A stretch of 64,000 nt of DNA from Lachnoclostridium sp. An196. Its GTDB lineage: Bacteria > Bacillota > Clostridia > Lachnospirales > Lachnospiraceae. Where the stretch lies: contig NZ_NFJZ01000003.1 in assembly GCF_002160135.1 (NCBI RefSeq), positions 62,001-126,000 of the forward strand. The letters run 5' to 3'. The notes under the pieces were generated by a model that saw only the letters and a list, made by a program, of their open reading frames with translations, had not been told where the DNA came from and searched no databases. Positions 58,242-64,000 of the stretch are shown piece after piece (within the stretch, counting starts at the first letter, position 1; every line of letters starts with the position of its first letter). Position numbers and translations under genes: made by a program.

Positions 58242-59018
58242 TTAAGGCTGCCGCATCATCTCCGCCGCTATCTCCAACCCCATCAGAATATACCTGTTGG
58301 CCTCCCGGAATCCATAATCAGCGATATCCCGCGGCTCCCATGCCGCAGCGTCCAGATTGTCTGCGCCAAAGAGGAATTGGACAATAGGTATATTCCTGAA
58401 CTTTGCGACGGCCAGGGATGCCGAGCATTCCATATCGACGGCAAGACAGCCCTGCTCTTTCCGCTGTTTGATAAGGTCTGGGGTCTCCCGGTAAATTCCG
58501 TCTGTGGTCCAGATTTTTCCAAGGACATAGGGGATGCGGTGTTTTTCAAAACAGTGCCTGGCAATATTTACAGAGGTGGTCTCCGCAGTGATTTCCTCGC
58601 TTTTTTCAATATAATGGTAGCTGGTGCCTTCATCTCTGATCGCGGAGGTCGGAATGATCATTTTGTTTTCGGCTGCAGACTGATTGAGAATGCCGCAGCT
58701 TCCGAATTGTATGATTTTTTTCGCGCCTAATGCGATCACTTCTTCCAGTCCTGCCACGCAGGCGGGAGCGCCGACACGGGAAAGGAACAGGCCTATAGAC
58801 AGATTCTGATATCTGACTTCATAGACGGGCAGCATGCCATTGGCGGTGCAGAGTTCAGCAATTACCTGAGCATTATGATTTGTGACAAATTCGGTAATGA
58901 TGTTTTGTGAGAAGGTAGTGATACAGATTTCCGGGAATCCGGGCAAGGGCATCACACAGTCAGAAGGATTGATAAAAGCGGTTGCTTCTTGACTAAATTC
59001 ATCGAAAATAGTTGCCAT
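58242..59018 (-). CDS. Nucleoside phosphorylase (uridine phosphorylase-like)
   Basis: 258 residues, PNP/UDP family. Splits nucleosides with phosphate. Seen: SRVGAPACVAGLEEVIALGA and IIQFGSCGILNQSAAENKMI (phosphate and base site), DEGTSYHY, and LAVDMECSASLAVAKFRNIP with the ribose-binding Met-Glu pair. AAAGGAG precedes the ATG. Second gene of a TetR operon, five bases after it; TetR probably controls it. Confidence 0.92.
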   Translation of the reverse strand: MATIFDEFSQEATAFINPSDCVMPLPGFPEICITTFSQNIITEFVTNHNAQVIAELCTANGMLPVYEVRYQNLSIGLFLSRVGAPACVAGLEEVIALGAKKIIQFGSCGILNQSAAENKMIIPTSAIRDEGTSYHYIEKSEEITAETTSVNIARHCFEKHRIPYVLGKIWTTDGIYRETPDLIKQRKEQGCLAVDMECSASLAVAKFRNIPIVQFLFGADNLDAAAWEPRDIADYGFREANRYILMGLEIAAEMMRQP

Positions 59019-59023
59019 GGCAT

Positions 59024-59608
59024 TTACTCCTTTACGATTATTTTTCGGATCTGTTCTATGATCCCCTGCGGGATCTCCTCATTGATGGGCATGAGCTTAC
59101 TGTACATCCGTACGCCCTGGTAGGAAAATATGATTAAATCAAATACCGGCCGGATATCTACAAGGTTAAATTCTCCCGTCTGGATACCATAGTCCAGTAA
59201 ATTTTTCCATGCCTTGAAGGATGCAAGGTATTGCGCGTACAGTTCATTTTCTGTTTCTGAAACGTCTGCAATGGAAAAATATTCATAGATTGCCAGACTT
59301 AATGAAGCCTGGCCGTCCAGCATTTCTGCTTTGTATTTCTCCAAAACCTCATTTAATATTTCCTTTGCCGGTATATTTTGCGCTATTTTTTCTGAAAAAG
59401 TATCTTCCTGCCGACTCATAAAGTCATTTATGATTTCCTTGAAAATTTCCTGAGTACTTTCATAATGGCAATATAAACCGCCGCGGCTCAATGATGCCGC
59501 TTCGCAGATATCTTTCATTGTAACCTGTTTAAAGCCCTTGCTGGCAAATAAGCCGCAGGCACATTTTTTTATAAGTTTTCTGGTCTCTTCTCCTCGTTTA
59601 TTTATCAT
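59024..59608 (-). CDS. TetR-family transcriptional regulator
   Basis: 194 residues. N-terminal helix-turn-helix: ACGLFASKGFKQVTMKDICE and AASLSRGGLYCHYESTQEIF. The C-terminal ligand domain (50-190) is not assigned. First gene of the pair with the nucleoside phosphorylase. A perfect palindrome lies in the spacer of its promoter, so it probably represses itself. Confidence 0.94.
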   Translation of the reverse strand: MINKRGEETRKLIKKCACGLFASKGFKQVTMKDICEAASLSRGGLYCHYESTQEIFKEIINDFMSRQEDTFSEKIAQNIPAKEILNEVLEKYKAEMLDGQASLSLAIYEYFSIADVSETENELYAQYLASFKAWKNLLDYGIQTGEFNLVDIRPVFDLIIFSYQGVRMYSKLMPINEEIPQGIIEQIRKIIVKE

Positions 59609-59646
59609 ATCGCACCGTCACTTTCCGACACATATGTCTGAAAATA

Positions 59647-59675
59647 ATTATACGACACGAATGTCGTAAAGTCAA
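59647..59675 (-). promoter_or_regulatory. Promoter of the TetR operon with built-in operator
   Basis: Minus strand TTGACT (59675-59670) and TATAAT (59652-59647), 17-base spacing. The palindrome TACGACA-CGAA-TGTCGTA (59651-59668) fills the spacer. A second, weaker GACA-CATA-TGTC lies at 59627-59638. Confidence 0.85.
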
Positions 59676-59774
59676 TGGAGAAGAGCACCTGTTTATCAGC
59701 GAATCATGGATTCTTTGGATTTCTTGTTTGTGGATAAATAGACAGAACTATGGTAAGATCAAAGTGCAAAGATA

Positions 59775-59865
59775 AAAACGCAACGTAAGAGATGTCTCTT
59801 ACAGAGCCGGTAGGTAGCCCGGCCGCACCTTATGGTGTAAGTAACCCTCCCTCCTTAGGGTCGTC
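59775..59865 (+). promoter_or_regulatory. yjdF riboswitch
   Basis: Leader with GTAAGAGATGTCTCTTAC stem, GAGCCGGTAGGTAGCCCGG, GCACC/GGTGT stem, GTAACCCTCCCTCCTTAGGG. Position directly before yjdF and these conserved blocks match the yjdF motif, known to bind aza-aromatic compounds. The GGTAGGTAG and CCCTCCC parts lie 40-70 bases before the AAGGAGG of the gene, so control of translation is likely. Confidence 0.85.
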
Positions 59866-59903
59866 CATTCTTTGTTCATTATATTTTTTAAGGAGGAATT
59901 GTC

Positions 59904-60320
59904 ATGGACAAAGTATCGGGCAGATTGACAGTATTTTTTGAGGAACCATTCTGGGTAGGTGTTTTTGAACGCATATCGGAGGGCGGGTTATCCGCATGCA
60001 AGGTCACATTTGGTGCGGAACCGAAAGATTATGAGATATATGACTTTGTTCTGAAAAAATACGGTCGGCTGCGATTCAGTCCGGCTGTGGCAACTGATGT
60101 AAGAGAGGCGGGGCGCAATCCTAAACGGGTGCAGAGGGAAGCGCGAAAACAGGTAGAGAGCACTGGAATAGGTACAAAATCGCAGCAGGCTTTGAAATTA
60201 CAGCAGGAGCAGTGGAAAACGGAGCGGAAGAATGCGAACCGGGAAAGGCGGGAAGCAGAGAAAGAGCGTAAGTTTGAGCTGAAACAGCAGAAAAGGAAAG
60301 AGAAGCATAGGGGCAGGTAA
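59904..60320 (+). CDS. yjdF: YjdF family protein
   Basis: 138 residues. Start GRLTVFFEEPFWVGVFERIS then ACKVTFGAEPKDYEIYDFVL, YGRLRFSPAV and a very basic tail (NPKRVQREARKQVE, then KWKTERK-like Lys/Arg/Glu-rich helix to KRKEKHRGR). This is the YjdF family controlled by the riboswitch just upstream. Role unknown; probably tied to toxic aza-aromatic compounds. AAGGAGG precedes the ATG. Confidence 0.93.
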   Translation: MDKVSGRLTVFFEEPFWVGVFERISEGGLSACKVTFGAEPKDYEIYDFVLKKYGRLRFSPAVATDVREAGRNPKRVQREARKQVESTGIGTKSQQALKLQQEQWKTERKNANRERREAEKERKFELKQQKRKEKHRGR

Positions 60321-60343
60321 CAAAGCCCCGGAAAGGCACACCA

Positions 60344-60907
60344 ATGATCGAAGTCGAAATAAAGCTTCCCATCCCGGAAGCGGATAATTTCAAAGCAAAG
60401 CTCCTGAACCTGGGTTTCCGGGAGAGCGGTTATCTCCAGGAGCACGACACCTATTTTGACAATCCGGAAGGCTCCATACGGGCAAACGGCCAGGCGCTCC
60501 GGGTGCGGGTCACGAAGGATCCGGGAACCGGAAAGAGCAGCACCCAGATTAATTTCAAGGGGGAAAAGCTGGACAGGCAGACGGCGGCCCGCCAGGAACT
60601 GGAGACGGGTGTGGAAGACGGAGCCGTCTGCCGTGAGATCCTGCGGGCGATTGGATACGTTCCGGTCACACCGGAGGTGCGGAAAGACCGGCGGATGCTG
60701 TGTATGGATCAGGTGACGGCGTGCCTGGACCGGGTGGATGGTCTGGGAGATTTCCTGGAGCTTGAGATTCTGGTGGAGAGGGAAGAGGAGCGGGACGCGG
60801 CGGTCGGCAGGATAGAAGATATCCTGGGACATCTGGGATACCGGTTGTCCGATACCACGCACACGTCTTATTTATCCATGCTTCAGAAAAAATACAGTGG
60901 TGTATGA
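60344..60907 (+). CDS. CYTH-domain protein (class IV adenylate cyclase-like)
   Basis: 187 residues. Starts MIEVEIKLPI with the ExExK motif of CYTH (triphosphate tunnel) enzymes; YFDNPEGSIRANGQALRVRV and FLELEILVEREEERDAAVGR follow. Members act on adenylate, thiamine triphosphate or inorganic triphosphate. No choice can be made here. 23 bases after yjdF, so possibly cotranscribed. Confidence 0.9.
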   Translation: MIEVEIKLPIPEADNFKAKLLNLGFRESGYLQEHDTYFDNPEGSIRANGQALRVRVTKDPGTGKSSTQINFKGEKLDRQTAARQELETGVEDGAVCREILRAIGYVPVTPEVRKDRRMLCMDQVTACLDRVDGLGDFLELEILVEREEERDAAVGRIEDILGHLGYRLSDTTHTSYLSMLQKKYSGV

Positions 60908-60923
60908 TGAGGGGGAATGCGGG

Positions 60924-61286
60924 ATGAAATTAAAGAATATATTGATTGTTGTAAAAGATATCGAAAAGGCAAGGCAGTTTTATCATGAACTGTTCGGGCT
61001 TGATGTGCTTTTGGACAACGAGGGCAATATGATCCTGACGGAAGGGCTTGTGCTCCAGGGTGAGAAGATCTGGAGAGAAGGTCTCGGAAAGGACGTGGTT
61101 CCGGAGAGCAATGCCTGCGAGCTGTATTTTGAAGAACGTGACATAGAGGCGTTTGCCGGGAAGCTGGAACGGCTGTATCCTTCCATCCGGTATGTCAACC
61201 GGCTGACGACGTACAGCTGGGGACAGAAGATGATCCGCTTCTATGATCCGGACGGAAATCTGATAGAAGTAAGAACGCCTGTGTAA
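60924..61286 (+). CDS. VOC-family (glyoxalase/bleomycin-resistance-like) protein
   Basis: 120 residues from ATG 60924 (GAGGGGG upstream). MKLKNILIVVKDIEKARQFY is the usual start of the fold; DPDGNLIEVRTPV is the end, with the last metal-ligand Glu. A single glyoxalase-like module that would dimerise. Substrate unknown. Confidence 0.9.
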   Translation: MKLKNILIVVKDIEKARQFYHELFGLDVLLDNEGNMILTEGLVLQGEKIWREGLGKDVVPESNACELYFEERDIEAFAGKLERLYPSIRYVNRLTTYSWGQKMIRFYDPDGNLIEVRTPV

Positions 61287-61425
61287 ACACTCACAGCTCG
61301 CGAAATGTATGAACTCGGTGTTGCAGCGGCACGGTTTCTCTGATATACTCATCCTGCACGTGCGAAAATGAAAGACAGGAAGGGGTATGCTGTTTGAAGA
61401 ACAACGGATGTACGATTGTACCAGG

Positions 61426-61464
61426 CCGGGAGGCTTGCGTGCAATAACCCGGCAAACCTCCCGG
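61426..61464 (+). promoter_or_regulatory. Strong stem-loop in the RNHCP gene leader
   Basis: CCGGGAGGCTTGC (61426-61438) and GCAAACCTCCCGG (61452-61464) pair with one mismatch; no T run follows, so it is not a plain terminator. 39 bases before the coding start. Rest of 61287-61503 shows no further signal. Confidence 0.5.
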
Positions 61465-61503
61465 AGGATTTGGATATAACAAATACTTTCAGGAGGAAAA
61501 ACA

Positions 61504-61929
61504 GTGAATCGAGAAAATAAACGAAAAAAATACGAAAAACATTATTATAAAAACCATGCCTGTACGGACACCTTCACATGCAAGGTGTGCAGGCGGCTGG
61601 TGGTCCCGGAGGGAGCAGGCTCCGGACACAGGAACCATTGTCCGAACTGTCTGGCCAGCCAGCATCTGGACAACGAGCCCGGAGACAGAGAAGCGGACTG
61701 CGGCGGAATCATGGATCCGGTGGCTGTGTGGGTAAGGAAAAACAGAGAATGGGCGATCATTCACAGGTGCCGGATCTGCGGCAAACTGTCATCAAACCGG
61801 GTGGCTGCGGACGATAACCCGATGAAACTCATGTCGATCGCGATGAAACCTTTATGCGAACCTCCGTTTCCGGTGGAGCGCATCGAGGAACTGACCGCGC
61901 TCATGGGCGGCGAGGGATCGGTCCGTTGA
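61504..61929 (+). CDS. RNHCP-domain zinc-ribbon protein
   Basis: 141 residues from GTG 61504 (CAGGAGG upstream). Basic N terminus, then cysteine pairs: FTCKVCRRLV, the RNHCP motif as HRNHCPNCLAS, and HRCRICGKLSSNR, then VAADDNPMKL. RNHCP proteins are thought to bind RNA or nucleotides through zinc; function not established. Confidence 0.93.
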   Translation: MNRENKRKKYEKHYYKNHACTDTFTCKVCRRLVVPEGAGSGHRNHCPNCLASQHLDNEPGDREADCGGIMDPVAVWVRKNREWAIIHRCRICGKLSSNRVAADDNPMKLMSIAMKPLCEPPFPVERIEELTALMGGEGSVR

Positions 61930-61979
61930 GAAACGTATACGCCGCCCCGGCCCGGAGAAGCGATAGTAAGGAATAAGAT

Positions 61980-63176
61980 ATGGTTACTTGCGAGGACATT
62001 TTAAATCTGAAACTGGACGGCATGCAGCTGATTGCCGGGAAAAAGGGGCTTCACCGCATGGTGTCCTGGACGTATATGGTACAGACCAGGCCCTATGCGG
62101 ACCACATGAACCGGGGAAATTTCGCGCTGATCGTGGTGGATTATGTCAGATTTGACTACGAAGAAGCCGCGCGCAGCATGGAAGAGCTGAACGAACTGGG
62201 CATCTCCGGCCTGGCTGTTTCCACGGTGGACGACAGGGAGGAGGTGCCCCAGAGCATGATCGACCGGGCAAACGAGCTGGAACTTCCCCTGTTTTACATC
62301 CGCTGGGAGGGAGCTTCTTTCGTGGACATTGCCCAGAGCATCGGCAGCCTGATCGTGCAGACCGGGGTGGAGAATAAGAAAACGGGAGATTATCTCTACA
62401 ATCTGTTGTTTGGCTATGAGATCAATGACAAATACGTGGAGAAAATCTCCGGCCAGTTCGGGCTGGACTTTTCCAGACCGTACCGGGTAGGCGTGATTGT
62501 GATCGACCGGAAATACGGCGTCAACCTGGAACAGGATGAACATACGTATGAATATTATGCGGACTGCCTGAACCGGGAAGTGAACAACATGAAGGGAAGC
62601 TCCATGTTCATGCGATTCCTGAATAAATTTGTACTGCTGTTTGAAGCGCGGGAAAATAAGGAGATCGAGCATGAACTGGAGCAGATCTTACGCAGACTGG
62701 ACGACAAGCCCCAGTTTAAGGGCCTGATCCGGAGCACCTGTATCCTGGGGGCGGCGTATAAGGATCCCCGGGATTTTGGACAAAGCTACCAGGAAGCGAA
62801 AAATCTCATTGCCAAGAAGGATATCCTGCCCAATCCCAAGAATAAAAAAGTGCTGAGCGCCAGTTCCATGGGTATTTACAAATATATGTTCAACAGTGGA
62901 AACCAGGCGGAGATCCTGGATTACTGCAATGAAAAGCTGAGGACGCTGGAGGAATATGACCATGCCAACGGCACCTTTCTGCAGGATACGCTGCTCGCCT
63001 ATTACATGAACGGGTTCAGCGTGGGGAAGACGGCGGAGGCGCTGTTTATCCACCGGAACTCCCTGCAGTACCGCATCAACAAGATTGAAGAGCTGCTGGG
63101 AATGGAACTGGACGATTACATGGAATATCTGAATCTGATTAACTGCATATTGATAAAAAGGCTGATGTTCTCATAG
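61980..63176 (+). CDS. PucR-family transcriptional regulator
   Basis: 398 residues. N-terminal PucR domain: VTCEDILNLKLDGMQLIAGK and GLHRMVSWTYMVQTRPYADH; a GGDEF-like middle; and the C-terminal helix-turn-helix FLQDTLLAYYMNGFSVGKTA, LFIHRNSLQYRINKIEELLG. Members control purine or amine use. It precedes a binding-protein gene; an inverted repeat between them may be its site. Confidence 0.92.
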   Translation: MVTCEDILNLKLDGMQLIAGKKGLHRMVSWTYMVQTRPYADHMNRGNFALIVVDYVRFDYEEAARSMEELNELGISGLAVSTVDDREEVPQSMIDRANELELPLFYIRWEGASFVDIAQSIGSLIVQTGVENKKTGDYLYNLLFGYEINDKYVEKISGQFGLDFSRPYRVGVIVIDRKYGVNLEQDEHTYEYYADCLNREVNNMKGSSMFMRFLNKFVLLFEARENKEIEHELEQILRRLDDKPQFKGLIRSTCILGAAYKDPRDFGQSYQEAKNLIAKKDILPNPKNKKVLSASSMGIYKYMFNSGNQAEILDYCNEKLRTLEEYDHANGTFLQDTLLAYYMNGFSVGKTAEALFIHRNSLQYRINKIEELLGMELDDYMEYLNLINCILIKRLMFS

Positions 63177-63182
63177 TTACTG

Positions 63183-63216
63183 TGCAAAATGACAACTATG
63201 ACTGTGCGTTTTGCAT
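63183..63216. promoter_or_regulatory. Inverted repeat, possible PucR-type operator
   Basis: GTGCAAAATGAC and GTGCGTTTTGCA, GCAAAA and TTTTGC facing each other across about 21 bases, just after the regulator gene and before the transporter gene. Confidence 0.4.
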
Positions 63217-63257
63217 ATTGAAAAAACAGTTATGTTTGATTAAAATGCTCATATCAG

Positions 63258-63297
63258 CAAAGGCGCTGGGGAAATATTTCCCTGGCGCCTTTTTTGT
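63258..63297 (+). terminator. Terminator after the PucR-type gene
   Basis: AGGCGC-TGGGGAAA and TTTCCCT-GGCGCCT form a stem followed by TTTTTT. Either ends the regulator transcript or attenuates the next gene. Confidence 0.8.
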
Positions 63298-63341
63298 TGA
63301 AATCTTTTTATGAAGCTGCACGGCAGCGGAGGAGGAATGTT

Positions 63342-64000
63342 ATGAAAAAAAGAAGATTTTTGACAGTGATGATGACGGGTATGATGGCGGTATCCATGCT
63401 GAGCGGATGCGGCTCCGGTTCCAGTTCCGCGAGTTCCGCGGGAACGGAAACCGCGGAGAGCACAGGCTCCGCAGAGGAAAGCAATGTACTGAGAGTCGGC
63501 ATGGAATGTGCCTATGCTCCGTTTAACTGGACGCAGGATACGGATATGACTCCGGATGGAAGCACCGCGGAGCCTATTTATGGTTCTGACTATTATGCTT
63601 ACGGCTACGATGTGGCGGTGGCGCAGATGCTGGCAGAAGAGATGGGCATGGAGCTGGAGATCCACAAGGTAGAATGGTCTTCCATCGGAATTTCCATGGA
63701 TGCCGGAGATTATGACTGTATCATCGCCGGTATGGGGCGCACTGCGGAAAGAGAGATGTCCTACGCGTTCACAGAACCGTATTATTACAGAGACAACTGT
63801 ATCGTGGTAAAGAAGGGCGGAGCTTATGAGAACGTGACCGGACTTTCCGATCTGGCAGGGACAGGGTGCAAGGTGACGACACAGCTGGGTACCGGCTGGG
63901 TACCGCTTCTGGATCAGATAGAAGGCGCTGAGACCGGAGCGAATTACGAAACGACTTCAGAGTGTTTTATGGCGATTTCCAATGAAACGGCAGATGTGTG
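63342..64000 (+). CDS. Amino-acid-type ABC substrate-binding lipoprotein, 3' end outside window
   Basis: Starts MKKRRFLTVMMTGMMAVSML with lipobox SGC (Cys about 23), a Ser/Ala/Glu linker, then NVLRVGMECAYAPFNWTQ, YGYDVAVAQMLAEEMGMELE and DCIIAGMGRTAEREMSYAFT, the family 3 binding-protein fold. GGAGG 9 bases upstream. 219 residues are in the window, about three quarters of the usual length. Ligand unknown, an amino acid most likely. Confidence 0.92.
   Translation, partial: MKKRRFLTVMMTGMMAVSMLSGCGSGSSSASSAGTETAESTGSAEESNVLRVGMECAYAPFNWTQDTDMTPDGSTAEPIYGSDYYAYGYDVAVAQMLAEEMGMELEIHKVEWSSIGISMDAGDYDCIIAGMGRTAEREMSYAFTEPYYYRDNCIVVKKGGAYENVTGLSDLAGTGCKVTTQLGTGWVPLLDQIEGAETGANYETTSECFMAISNETADV

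Overview
The window looks like a chromosomal stretch from a gut-type Lachnospiraceae or closely related Clostridia member. The evidence is the rpmG-secE-nusG-rplKA-rplJL-rpoBC and rpsL-rpsG-fusA-tuf blocks in Firmicutes order, strong AGGAGG ribosome binding sites, textbook TTGACA/TATAAT promoters, and accessory families typical of that group (yjdF riboswitch with YjdF, RNHCP protein, DUF6323/DUF6179, VanZ, PadR/DUF1700/DUF4097/PspC). Species cannot be fixed from sequence reading alone.

Layout. 0-5.6 kb is a graveyard of mobile DNA: a UvrD-like helicase (5' end outside the window), a zinc-ribbon gene broken by a frameshift and joined to the tail of what looks like a large serine recombinase, a KilA-N gene with a decayed second copy, a Phd antitoxin with a truncated Doc toxin, and a phage-type amidase with a SPOR repeat. 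5.7-8.4 kb is a metal-efflux module (ArsR regulator, heavy-metal-associated mini-protein, P-type ATPase) with a clear promoter and palindromic operator. 9.2-27.2 kb is the core transcription and translation block, carrying an L10 leader and two copies of an element resembling the L1-binding site of 23S rRNA. It is interrupted by a membrane-bound XRE regulator and a VanZ protein between rpoC and rpsL.

27.3-46 kb is a mixed region: lipoproteins, a tiny holin-like toxin with a convergent putative RNA, a flavin reductase beside a truncated LysR gene, a DUF2975/XRE/DUF4173 group, a two-component system with a PepSY lipoprotein, an ATPase-less ABC importer cluster with a coiled-coil adaptor, CstA, a PurF paralogue lacking the catalytic cysteine, and a PadR-controlled envelope operon.

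46.2-57.2 kb is guaA and a genomic island in its 3' end. An integrative and mobilizable element of about 8.4 kb (XRE repressor, excisionase, tyrosine integrase, MobC-like protein, RepA-like ATPase, MobV relaxase, DUF6323/DUF6179 and a coiled-coil membrane protein) is followed by a 0.95-kb HicAB unit. Both end in a near-identical block of about 130 bp containing the guaA stop-codon sequence GAGTTTGA, and the probable original guaA terminator now sits beyond the outer copy. The HicAB unit therefore looks like a cassette that moves in trans. The same 18-bp palindrome lies in the element's control region and next to its ends.

57.2-64 kb holds a MerR regulator, a TetR/nucleoside phosphorylase operon with the operator inside its promoter, the yjdF riboswitch and gene, CYTH and VOC proteins, an RNHCP protein, a PucR-type regulator and the start of an amino-acid-type binding lipoprotein cut by the window end. 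No rRNA, tRNA or CRISPR array was recognised.
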